Assembly: GCA_017405645.1 (NCBI GenBank) | Contig: JAFQZZ010000033.1 | Location: forward strand, 1 to 64,000 | DNA from: Bacillota bacterium | GTDB taxonomy: Bacteria > Bacillota > Clostridia > Peptostreptococcales > Anaerovoracaceae | Direction of reading: 5' to 3' | DNA: 64,000 nucleotides | In this document: in pieces, positions 33,501-41,052 of the stretch | Layout: the number at the start of each line of letters is the position of its first letter | Position numbering within the stretch: the first letter of the stretch is position 1 | Made by a program: the position numbers and the translations under genes | Notes under the pieces: model-generated | The model's database searches: none | The model's input: only the letters and a program-made list of their open reading frames with translations | What the model was told of the DNA's origin: nothing

Positions 33501-34205
33501 CTACCTGCGCGCCCGGCTCAGAAGGATCAGCCGCGCCAGCTGCAGCAGCTGCATCAGCAACGCCCCCACGTAAGTCAGGGCCGCCGCCGACAGGACCTTC
33601 CTCGTCCCTTCGTATTCCTCGTCGTCGGTCACGATCTCCAGTTCCTTCAGCTGGATCAGCGCCCGCCGGCTGGCGTCGAATTCCACCGGCAGCGTCACCG
33701 CCTGGAAGATCACCGCCAGGGAAAACAGCAGGACCCCCGCCGTTTCCAGCCCCGGCATCGACATCAGCAGTCCGATGAGGAACACCGGGATAGCCAGGGT
33801 GGTGCCGATGCGGGTGACGGGAACGATGGCCGTCCGGATCCGCAGCGGGGAATAGCCCACCGCATGCTGGATCGCATGGCCGCATTCATGGCAGGCGATG
33901 CCCAGGGCCGCCACCGTAGGCGCGTCATATACCCCCGACGACAGGTTCACCGTGTTGTTCTGGGGATTGAAATTATCCGTCAGCTGTCCCCGGACATCCA
34001 GGACCTGGATGCCCTGGAGACCGTTGGCGTCCAGCATCCGCCGGGCCGCCTGGGCGCCGGTGATGCCCTGTTTGTTCATGACCTTGGAATACTTATTGTA
34101 GTTGGATTTGACCTTGGCCTGCGCCCAGCTGCAGAAGATCACCGCAGGGATCAGCAGGATCATGGACAAATACCAGATCATCGAGAAATTATAGTATCCG
34201 TTCAT
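33501..34205 (-). CDS. YugP-family zinc metallopeptidase
   Basis: A membrane-bound putative neutral zinc protease of 234 residues. There is an N-terminal membrane helix (about 8-28) and the HExxH-type site HECGHAIQHA (about 105-114). Two further hydrophobic stretches follow (AIPVFLIGLLMSM and GVLLFSLAVIFQAVTLP), then a cytoplasmic or membrane-associated tail. Substrate unknown. It sits between fmt and rsmB, where several Clostridia carry it. The start has a CAGGAG site. Confidence 0.92.
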   Translation of the reverse strand: MNGYYNFSMIWYLSMILLIPAVIFCSWAQAKVKSNYNKYSKVMNKQGITGAQAARRMLDANGLQGIQVLDVRGQLTDNFNPQNNTVNLSSGVYDAPTVAALGIACHECGHAIQHAVGYSPLRIRTAIVPVTRIGTTLAIPVFLIGLLMSMPGLETAGVLLFSLAVIFQAVTLPVEFDASRRALIQLKELEIVTDDEEYEGTRKVLSAAALTYVGALLMQLLQLARLILLSRARR

Positions 34206-34208
34206 TTC

Positions 34209-35156
34209 TTACTCCTGTCCCAGGATAACGCCCGTTTCCAGTTCGTTACCCCTGATAAATTCCTTCACGCTCATGGCCCGCTTACCCGGGAACTGGATGG
34301 TCTTTACCAGAAGCTGCGAATCCCGGCATTTGATGATGATCCCCTGGTCGGAGACCTTCAGGATCTCACCGCACTTTGATTCTTTGTAATCGGACCCGTA
34401 CCATTCCGGATCCTTCATCTTCATCTGCCTGCCTTTGTAGTAGGTGTAGGCACCGGGCCAGGAATCCATGGCGTTGATCTTCAGGAAGACGTCGTCCGCC
34501 GTTTCGTGGAAATCGATCAGCGCTTCCTTCTTGTCGATCCGCGGCGCGTAAGTGGCCTGGGAGTCGTCCTGGGGTTCGCCCCGGAGGGCCTCCTCCCCCT
34601 GGGTCTCCGCCAGGCCCAGCAGGTCCGAGATCATGTCCGCCCCCATCTCCATCAGTTCGTCGTGGAGCATGTCCGCGGTCATGCCGGTGATGCTGACGAT
34701 CCGCTTGGTGATCATGTCGCCGGTATCCAGGCCCTCGTCCATTTTCATGATGGTGATGCCCGAATACAGGTAGCCCTCCATCAGCGCCCGCTGGATCGGG
34801 GCCGCGCCCCTCAGTTTGGGCAGCAGGGAGGCGTGGATGTTCAGGCAGCCCAGCTTCGGCGCTTCCAGCACTTCCTTCGGCAGGATCTGCCCGAAGGCCG
34901 CCACCACGGCCACGTCCGCATCCAGTTCGCGGATCCGGCCGATAAACTCTTCATTGCCCCGGATCTTTTCCGGCTGGAGCACTTCCAGCCCCATCTCCAG
35001 GGCCGCTTCCTTCACCGGCGGGGGCAGCATTTTCTTGCCCCGGTTTTTCGGCCGGTCCGGCTGCGTCACCACCGCCAGGATCTCATGGCCGTCCGACTTC
35101 AGCCGCTTCAGCGGCTCCACGGCGAATTCCGGGGTCCCCATGTAGATGATCTTCAT
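34209..35156 (-). CDS. fmt: Methionyl-tRNA formyltransferase
   Basis: Formylates initiator Met-tRNA with 10-formyl-tetrahydrofolate. The formyltransferase domain has YMGTPEFAVEPL, NIHASLLPKLRGAAPIQRAL and MDEGLDTGDM. The C-terminal OB domain follows after about 205. Length 315. Its start overlaps def by 4 bp (ATGA), the normal def-fmt coupling. Confidence 0.97.
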   Translation of the reverse strand: MKIIYMGTPEFAVEPLKRLKSDGHEILAVVTQPDRPKNRGKKMLPPPVKEAALEMGLEVLQPEKIRGNEEFIGRIRELDADVAVVAAFGQILPKEVLEAPKLGCLNIHASLLPKLRGAAPIQRALMEGYLYSGITIMKMDEGLDTGDMITKRIVSITGMTADMLHDELMEMGADMISDLLGLAETQGEEALRGEPQDDSQATYAPRIDKKEALIDFHETADDVFLKINAMDSWPGAYTYYKGRQMKMKDPEWYGSDYKESKCGEILKVSDQGIIIKCRDSQLLVKTIQFPGKRAMSVKEFIRGNELETGVILGQE

Positions 35157-35641
35157 TCTTCCGCCTCCTCTTCCCGTTCGCCGGGCTCGATCCTTTCGTG
35201 GGGATGATCCACGTAAAGGATCCCGTCCAGGTGATCGATCTCATGACAGAACGCCTGGGCCAGGAAGCCGTAAGCCTTGTATTCCACCCGGTTTCCTTCC
35301 GGGTCCAATCCTTCCACCGTCACTTCAAAGGGTCGCTCCAGCCTGGCCGACATTCCCGGCACGCTGAGGCAGGCCTCTTCCACCTTCTGGGTCCCCTTGG
35401 TTTCCGTGATTACCGGGTTGAACAGCTTGATCAGCCCCGATGTCTCTTCCCGCACGTCGATCACGATGGCCCGGCGCAGCACCCCCACCTGGGGAGCCGC
35501 CAGCCCGACGCCGTCGTTGGCGTACATGGTTTCCGCCATGTCGTCGATCAGCGTCAGCATCCGGGGAGTGATCTCCGTCACCTCTCTTGATTTTTTCCGA
35601 AGGGTCTCGTCCCCTTCGATCAGCACGTTACGAACTGCCAT
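35153..35641 (-). CDS. def: Peptide deformylase
   Basis: Removes the formyl group from new proteins. The three motifs are GVGLAAPQVG, EACLSVPG (Cys metal ligand; the first residues are EA rather than the usual EG) and CHEIDHLDG. It is 162 residues long, with an acidic tail (EREEEAEE). The start has a GGAGGAAG site. It lies 16 bp past the priA stop. Confidence 0.97.
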   Translation of the reverse strand: MAVRNVLIEGDETLRKKSREVTEITPRMLTLIDDMAETMYANDGVGLAAPQVGVLRRAIVIDVREETSGLIKLFNPVITETKGTQKVEEACLSVPGMSARLERPFEVTVEGLDPEGNRVEYKAYGFLAQAFCHEIDHLDGILYVDHPHERIEPGEREEEAEE

Positions 35642-35657
35642 CTATTTCTTCCTCCGT

Positions 35658-37871
35658 TTATGTCAGACTGTATGGATTCACGTCGATGCCGATGGATACG
35701 TCCCGGTGTTTTTCCGCCGCGAACCGCATCCGCAGAGCATCCAGTTCCGCCAGGAACCCCTGGGGTTCCCCACCTTTATATTTTATCAATACTTGATAGC
35801 GATATCTACCCCTAATTTTCGGTATGTGAGTGGGCCGGGGACCCAGCAGGTCCTCCGATGCAAGGCCGGGACAGTTCCGCAGCAGTTCCTCCGCAAACTC
35901 CCTGCCGCAGTTTTCCGCCTTCTCTCCGTCCTCATGCAGGAAAGTCAGCACGATCACGTCGCCGAAGGGCGGATAGTGCATGGCCCGGCGGATCCGGATC
36001 TCGCTCTCGTAAAAAGCCCGGTAGTCCGCTGCCGCGCCGCACCGGACGGCATAATGCTCCGGCGAATAGGTCTGGACCACCACGCTGCCCTGCAGGTCTC
36101 CCCTGCCGGCCCGTCCGCCGGCCTGAGTGATGAGCTGGAAGGTGTTCTCCGGTGCCCGGTGGTCCGGGATGTGCAGGGAAATGTCCGCCGCCAGGATCCC
36201 CACCAGGTGGACGTTGTCGTAATCCAGTCCCTTGGCCACCAGCTGCGTGCCGATGAGGATGTCCGTTTCCTTCGCCTTGAAAGCCCCCAGAATCCGTTCT
36301 GCGCTCCCTTTCTGCCGGGTGGTATCCAGGTCCAGCCGGGCCACTTTTGCCTCGGGAAACAGCTTTCTGGTCAGTTCCTCGATCTTCTCCGTCCCGGTGC
36401 CGAATTCCTTGATGTAGCGGCTCCCGCATTCCGGGCACTGACGGGGCACCCGGAACTTCCTGCCGCAGTAGTGGCAGACCGCCGCGTTCTCGGCTTTATG
36501 ATAAGTCAGGGACAGCCCGCACTCGGGGCAGGTCATGACGTACCCGCAGTTCCGGCAGGATACGAAGGAAGCATAGCCCCTCCGGTTCAGGAACAGGATC
36601 ACCTGCCGCCGGTTATCCAGGCTTTCCCGGATCTGCCGGAACAGGCTGACACTGAAGACGCTCCGGTTCCCCCGCCCAAGTTCCTCCCGCATGTCCGCGA
36701 TCTCCACCCGGGGCAGCAGGACTTCATTGTACCGCTTTTTCAGTTCCAGCCGTTTCAGTTCCCCGGTCTCGCTGCGGTAGTAGTTTTCCACCGAGGGGGT
36801 CGCGCTGCCCATGATCAGAACCGCTTTATTATATTTCGCCCGTTCCTCCGCCATTTCCCGCGTGTCGTATTTCGGCGGGTTGTCGGCTTTGTAGGAGCTC
36901 TCGTGTTCCTCGTCCACCACGATGACGCCCAGGTCTTTTACCGGCGCGAAGACCGCCGACCGGGCGCCCAGCACGATCCGGGCGTCTCCCCGGCGGATCC
37001 GCTGCCACTCGTCGAAACGCTCCCCGTCCGACAAGCGGCTGTGCAGCACCGCCACCAGTTCCGGGTCGAATTCCCCCCGGAACTTCTCGATGGCCTGGAT
37101 CGTCAGCGAAATTTCCGGCACCAGCACGATGGCGGTCTTCCCCTTCAAAAGGGCTTCCCGCACCGCTTCCATGTATAGCCGGGTCTTCCCGCTGCCGGTG
37201 ACTCCGTGGATCAGGAATCCCCGGTATCGTTCTTCTTCCATCGCCTTCCGGATCTGCCCGAAAGCCGCTTCCTGTTCCGCCGTCAGCCCGTCGAATCCTT
37301 CCCGGTCCGGCAGGACGGCGGCATGGGGCCGCCGCTGTTTTTCCACCGCGCCGCGGCTGACCAGTCCTTTTTTCTCCGCCGCCGCCATCACGGAATAATC
37401 GATCCCGAAAAGCCGCTTCAGGTCGCTTTTCAGCGCCGGTCCGTTTTGAAGAAGGACCTCCGTCAGTTCCCGCTGCCGCCGGGGACTTTTCGGGTTTTCC
37501 AGAAAAGCCCGGGCTTCTTCCGGATCCGCGATCGTCAGCTGATCCTGGAACTTCCGGAATCCCGGCGGTATGAAGCACCGAATGGCGTCCGTATAGCGGC
37601 ACAGATACCGCCGCTTCATCTCCTCGCACAGATGCACGTCCTCCTCCGTCAGCAGGGCTTCCGTCCTGCCGGCCACGGACTTGAGCTTTGCCGGATCGAT
37701 CTCCGTAGTGTCGCTGACCCGGAAGACCACGCCGGCCCGGGTCCGGTTTCCGTTTCCGAAGGGCACCCGGACCGCATCGCCGACCCGGACGCCGTCGTCG
37801 GGGCAGGCATAGGTATAGAGGATATTGGTGGCGGCCGCTTTATTGTCCAGGGCTGCCTGTATGTATTTCAT
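35658..37871 (-). CDS. priA: Primosomal replication restart helicase PriA
   Basis: 3'-5' helicase that reloads the replisome at broken forks. The N-terminal DNA-binding domain (1-110) opens with IQAALDNKAAATNILYTY. Walker A is GVTGSGKT, motif II VVDEEHE, and the paired zinc sites run CRNCGYVMTCPEC and CHYCGRKFRVPRQCPEC. QAGGRAGR-type motif VI is QAGGRAGRG. It is 737 residues from the ATG at 37871, chosen for GGGAGG 6 bases upstream. A partial terminator separates it from rpoZ. Confidence 0.97.
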   Translation of the reverse strand: MKYIQAALDNKAAATNILYTYACPDDGVRVGDAVRVPFGNGNRTRAGVVFRVSDTTEIDPAKLKSVAGRTEALLTEEDVHLCEEMKRRYLCRYTDAIRCFIPPGFRKFQDQLTIADPEEARAFLENPKSPRRQRELTEVLLQNGPALKSDLKRLFGIDYSVMAAAEKKGLVSRGAVEKQRRPHAAVLPDREGFDGLTAEQEAAFGQIRKAMEEERYRGFLIHGVTGSGKTRLYMEAVREALLKGKTAIVLVPEISLTIQAIEKFRGEFDPELVAVLHSRLSDGERFDEWQRIRRGDARIVLGARSAVFAPVKDLGVIVVDEEHESSYKADNPPKYDTREMAEERAKYNKAVLIMGSATPSVENYYRSETGELKRLELKKRYNEVLLPRVEIADMREELGRGNRSVFSVSLFRQIRESLDNRRQVILFLNRRGYASFVSCRNCGYVMTCPECGLSLTYHKAENAAVCHYCGRKFRVPRQCPECGSRYIKEFGTGTEKIEELTRKLFPEAKVARLDLDTTRQKGSAERILGAFKAKETDILIGTQLVAKGLDYDNVHLVGILAADISLHIPDHRAPENTFQLITQAGGRAGRGDLQGSVVVQTYSPEHYAVRCGAAADYRAFYESEIRIRRAMHYPPFGDVIVLTFLHEDGEKAENCGREFAEELLRNCPGLASEDLLGPRPTHIPKIRGRYRYQVLIKYKGGEPQGFLAELDALRMRFAAEKHRDVSIGIDVNPYSLT

Positions 37872-37895
37872 TTCGTACCTCCCGCACTGCCGATG

Positions 37896-37921
37896 CAAAA
37901 AGGACACCCTCCGGTGTCCTT
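37896..37921 (-). terminator. Terminator between rpoZ and priA
   Basis: A 9-bp perfect stem, AAGGACACC/GGTGTCCTT (37900-37921), with T5 on the minus strand. The priA start lies 25 bp downstream, so this probably only reduces expression of priA-def-fmt. Confidence 0.8.
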
Positions 37922-37928
37922 CGTAAAG

Positions 37929-38264
37929 CTATTCTTCTTCCGGCGGTTCTTCGTCCCCGGCTGCCTCTTCCGGCGCTTCCTCCGGTTCCTCCGGCGCTTC
38001 TTCTTCAGCCTCTGCCTCCGGGGCTTCGGTCTCTTCCTCTTCCGGAAGTTCATCCCCCGGTATGTATTTCAGCAGGCCTTCCGCGATCTCCTCCGCAGCG
38101 ATGGACACCGGTTTTTCCGTTTCGATCTCATTGTCCAGCTTGCGGTATCCTCTTTCCGGATCCCATCCGGCGATCAGGTCCCTGGCTCTCTTTGCCGCCA
38201 TGGACACCAGGAAATACCGGCTGCCCGCTTCGTCTCTGAGTTTGTTGATTTCCGGATAAAGCAT
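37929..38264 (-). CDS. rpoZ: RNA polymerase omega subunit with long acidic tail
   Basis: Omega subunit that supports RNA polymerase assembly. The core MLYPEINKLRDEAGSRYFLVSMAAKRARDLI is typical. After about residue 65 comes an unusual tail rich in Glu, Ala and Pro (residues 66-111), roughly doubling the usual bulk. The ATG at 38264 is preferred over the TTG at 38273, which is too close to the AAGGAG site. It overlaps nothing and lies 5 bp after gmk, its usual partner. Confidence 0.93.
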   Translation of the reverse strand: MLYPEINKLRDEAGSRYFLVSMAAKRARDLIAGWDPERGYRKLDNEIETEKPVSIAAEEIAEGLLKYIPGDELPEEEETEAPEAEAEEEAPEEPEEAPEEAAGDEEPPEEE

Positions 38265-38269
38265 GATTC

Positions 38270-38875
38270 TCAACTCTCCTTAAATATCTGTTCTATGCTG
38301 CTGCATTTGTCTTCCGCGACCCGGCATCTTTCCGCCCGGATCACTGCCTTCGTATCTTCAACGGCCACGTCCAGGTCATCGTTGATAACCAGGTAATCGT
38401 AATCTTTGATACATTTGACTTCCCGCCGCGCTGTCTGCAGACGGTTCTGAATGCTCTCTTCGTCCTCGGTCCCCCGGTTCCGGATCCGGCGTTCCAGCTC
38501 CTCCGGTGTGGGCGGGATCAGGAAGATCAGGATGCAGTCCGGAAACTTTTCCCGGACCAGATAGCCTCCCTGGACATCGATCTCCAGGATCACGTCCTTT
38601 CCGCGGGCCATCCGCTCCTGCACGTCGCTGACCAGGGTCCCGTAACGGCATCCGAAGTTCTCAACATGCTCCACAAAGCCGTTATTTTCGATGAGTGCAA
38701 CGAATTCCTCTTCCGTGAGGAAATAGTATTCCCTGCCGTGTTCTTCGCCGGGACGGGGTTTCCTGGTGGTGGCGGAAACGGAAAGTTCCAGGTCCGTTTC
38801 GGCCAGGACCCGTTTGCAAATGGTTCCCTTTCCGGCCGCCGAGGGTCCGGAAATGACAAATAACAACCCTGCCAT
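38270..38875 (-). CDS. gmk: Guanylate kinase
   Basis: Phosphorylates GMP to GDP. P-loop GPSAAGKGT (about 10-18), GMP site SATTRKPRPGEEHGREYYF, and VILEIDVQGG. It is 201 residues from the ATG at 38875 (GGAGGAG upstream). The reading frame extends much further upstream, but that part is the shadow of remA. It follows remA by 11 bp, the standard remA-gmk-rpoZ order. Confidence 0.97.
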   Translation of the reverse strand: MAGLLFVISGPSAAGKGTICKRVLAETDLELSVSATTRKPRPGEEHGREYYFLTEEEFVALIENNGFVEHVENFGCRYGTLVSDVQERMARGKDVILEIDVQGGYLVREKFPDCILIFLIPPTPEELERRIRNRGTEDEESIQNRLQTARREVKCIKDYDYLVINDDLDVAVEDTKAVIRAERCRVAEDKCSSIEQIFKES

Positions 38876-38886
38876 GATCTCCTCCG

Positions 38887-39147
38887 TTATTCCTGCTTGT
38901 CCACCGGCTTGTCGCCCAGCCGGTTGGCAACGGTTTCCGGCTGCATGCCGGACAGAATGATGTGATCGCTGTCTGTTATGATAACGGACCGGGTCTTTCT
39001 GCCGTAAGTGGCATCGATCAGCTTGTTGGTTTCCTTGCATTCCTGGATCATCCGTTTGATGGGCGCCGATTCCGGACTGACCACCGCGATGACCCGGTTT
39101 GCTGAAATGATGCTGCCGTACCCGATGTTCACTAATTTAATTGCCAT
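38887..39147 (-). CDS. RemA-type DNA-binding regulator (DUF370)
   Basis: An 86-residue protein of the RemA family. In Bacillus RemA forms rings that bind DNA and activate biofilm matrix genes. The core [29 protein letters not shown] is near-invariant in the family. The arrangement yicC-remA-gmk-rpoZ is universal in Firmicutes. The start has CCTAAGGAGG. A small hairpin, TTAGG-CAAT-CCTAA, ends at this site and could mask it. Confidence 0.95.
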   Translation of the reverse strand: MAIKLVNIGYGSIISANRVIAVVSPESAPIKRMIQECKETNKLIDATYGRKTRSVIITDSDHIILSGMQPETVANRLGDKPVDKQE

Positions 39148-39189
39148 TTTGTGCCTACCTCCTTAGGATTGCCTAAACATTGTTTAATC

Positions 39190-39218
39190 ATTTTACTGCA
39201 TTTCGGTCGGAAAGACAA
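39190..39218 (-). promoter_or_regulatory. remA promoter
   Basis: Minus strand TTGTCT (39213-39218), 17-base spacer, TAAAAT (39190-39195), in the 76-bp spacer after yicC. Its leader carries the TTAGG/CCTAA hairpin. Confidence 0.65.
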
Positions 39219-39223
39219 TAGCA

Positions 39224-40108
39224 TCACTCGATATTTTGCACTTGTTCTCTTATTTTTTCGATCTCGCTCTTCATTTCCACCACAATATTCGTGATACCGA
39301 TATCTGCGGACTTGGAACCGGTGGTATTGGCCTCCCGGTTCATTTCCTGGACGATGAAGTCCAGTTTCTTTCCGTCCGGCTGACGGCTGTTCTTTATGAT
39401 GGATTCCATCTGGCGGATGTGGCTGTCCAGCCGCACCAGTTCCTCGGTCACGTTGGACTTGTCCGCAAAGATCGCCGCTTCCGTGATGATCCGTTCCTCC
39501 GGCACTTCCAGATTGCTGCCGATCAGCTCCCGGATCCGGTCCGCCAGCTTATCCTTGTACATCTTCGTGACCTCGTCGGAGATTTTTTCCACTTCGCTCA
39601 CGTATCCGGCGATGATCTGCCCCCGTTTGATGATGTCCTGGGCCAGTTTTTCCCCTTCCACGATCTTCATTTCATCGTGCCGGCGGACGGCTTCCCGCAC
39701 CGGAACAGACAGAGCGTCGATGATCTCCTGTTCGTCCTCCACGTCCGGCACCGCCTTCATCACGTCCGGCAGCTCCGACAGGAACTGCAGCGTGATGTCG
39801 CCTTCCAGGCCGAAGGTCTCCTTCAGTTCCGTCAGCCGGTCCATATATTGCCGGGCCAGTTCCGTGTTCAGCTGGATGTTCGTGTCCTCCGCCGCCACGT
39901 TCTCCACGACAATGGACACGTCGATCTTGCCCCTCTTGGCCGTTTCCTTGACGATGGCCTTGATCTTGTCCTCGGCGAAGGAATACCGCCGGGGCATCTT
40001 GACGGAGATGTCGCAGTAGCGGTGGTTCACCGACCGGATCTCCACGATGATATTTCTCTTGCCGTCGGAATACTCGCTTCTTCCGAAGCCTGTCATGCTC
40101 TTGATCAT
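39224..40108 (-). CDS. yicC: YicC-family endoribonuclease
   Basis: A 294-residue member of the YicC/YloC family, metal-dependent endoribonucleases acting on small RNAs and mRNAs. The start MIKSMTGFGRSE and the C-terminal LDFIVQEMNREANTTGSKS are diagnostic. The middle is helical. Ribosome site AGGAGG. It sits 15 bp after dapF and upstream of remA. Confidence 0.96.
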   Translation of the reverse strand: MIKSMTGFGRSEYSDGKRNIIVEIRSVNHRYCDISVKMPRRYSFAEDKIKAIVKETAKRGKIDVSIVVENVAAEDTNIQLNTELARQYMDRLTELKETFGLEGDITLQFLSELPDVMKAVPDVEDEQEIIDALSVPVREAVRRHDEMKIVEGEKLAQDIIKRGQIIAGYVSEVEKISDEVTKMYKDKLADRIRELIGSNLEVPEERIITEAAIFADKSNVTEELVRLDSHIRQMESIIKNSRQPDGKKLDFIVQEMNREANTTGSKSADIGITNIVVEMKSEIEKIREQVQNIE

Positions 40109-40123
40109 TTTATCCTCCTGACC

Positions 40124-40951
40124 CTATAGTTCGATTTCGGCCACCTTCTCGGCCGGGCCTTCCATATATACCGTATCGCCTTCGATCCGGATCACCAGCT
40201 CGCCGCCGGGGGTCTTCACACGGATCGATTCCTCCGTTTCCTTCAGCCGGGAGGTGATCAGGGCCGCCGAGCTGCTGCCGGTGCCGCAGGCCAGGGTCTT
40301 TCCCACGCCCCGCTCCCAGGTCTTCACTTCGATGTGGCCCGGGTCGATGTAACGGGTGAAATTCACGTTCATGTCTCTTTGGAAAATCGGCAGGTGCTCG
40401 ATCTCCTCGCCGTACAGCGCCGGGTAATCCCGGTCGTCATCCACGTAGATGACCCCGTGGTTCACTCCCAGCCGCACACAGCTCATCCGCATCTTCGTGC
40501 CGTCCTTCAGGGTGATCAGGTGTTCCATAAAGACCCGGTCCTCGCATTCGATGCCGATGTCCCCGCAGTCAAAGGAAAAACCGCCCATGTCCACCACGAC
40601 CCGGGAGATCTTATCCTTCTCCTCCGTCATCTGTACATGCTTGGTCCCGTCCCCGGTCTCCACGGTGATCTCTTTTTTATCAGCTGCGCCGATGTCCCGG
40701 GCAAATTTGGCCAGGCAGCGGATGCCGTTGCCGCACATGGTGTCCTCCGTTCCGTCGGCGTTGAAAAAGGACATCCGGATGTCGCAGGACCTGGATTTCT
40801 CCAGGGCGATGAACCCGTCCGCCCCCACGCCGAAGTGCCGGTCGCAGATTTTTGCGGCAAAGACGCTTTTCTCCTTCTCTTTCAATTCCCTTCCGCGGTT
40901 ATCCAGCAGCAGAAAGTCGTTTCCGCAGCCGTGCATCTTCCATAAACGCAT
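40124..40951 (-). CDS. dapF: Diaminopimelate epimerase
   Basis: Converts LL- to meso-diaminopimelate for peptidoglycan and lysine. The two catalytic cysteines are in TMCGNGIRC (about 72) and LACGTGSSSAA (about 218). HGCGNDFLL opens the protein. It is 275 residues from the ATG at 40951, which has GGAGGAGG 4 bases upstream and matches the family start MRLWKMHG. It is transcribed divergently from rqcH through a shared palindromic promoter region. Confidence 0.97.
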   Translation of the reverse strand: MRLWKMHGCGNDFLLLDNRGRELKEKEKSVFAAKICDRHFGVGADGFIALEKSRSCDIRMSFFNADGTEDTMCGNGIRCLAKFARDIGAADKKEITVETGDGTKHVQMTEEKDKISRVVVDMGGFSFDCGDIGIECEDRVFMEHLITLKDGTKMRMSCVRLGVNHGVIYVDDDRDYPALYGEEIEHLPIFQRDMNVNFTRYIDPGHIEVKTWERGVGKTLACGTGSSSAALITSRLKETEESIRVKTPGGELVIRIEGDTVYMEGPAEKVAEIEL

Positions 40952-40969
40952 ACTTCCTCCTCCGGCAGT

Positions 40970-41032
40970 TTGTTTCACTGCCCGGTTGTGTTATAATACT
41001 ATTATTATAACGAGAAACTGCGGAAACCGCAA
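40970..41032. promoter_or_regulatory. Mirror-symmetric divergent promoter of dapF and rqcH
   Basis: A 22-bp inverted repeat, GTTATAATA-CTAT-TATTATAAC (40990-41011), contains a perfect TATAAT on each strand (40992-40997 plus; 41004-41009 minus). Plus -35 is TTGTTT at 40970-40975 (16-base spacer). Minus -35 is TTGCGG at 41027-41032 (17-base spacer). The two -10 boxes are six bases apart, so only one polymerase can occupy the site at a time. Confidence 0.7.
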
Positions 41033-41052
41033 CCATTCAGGAGGAAACGATC

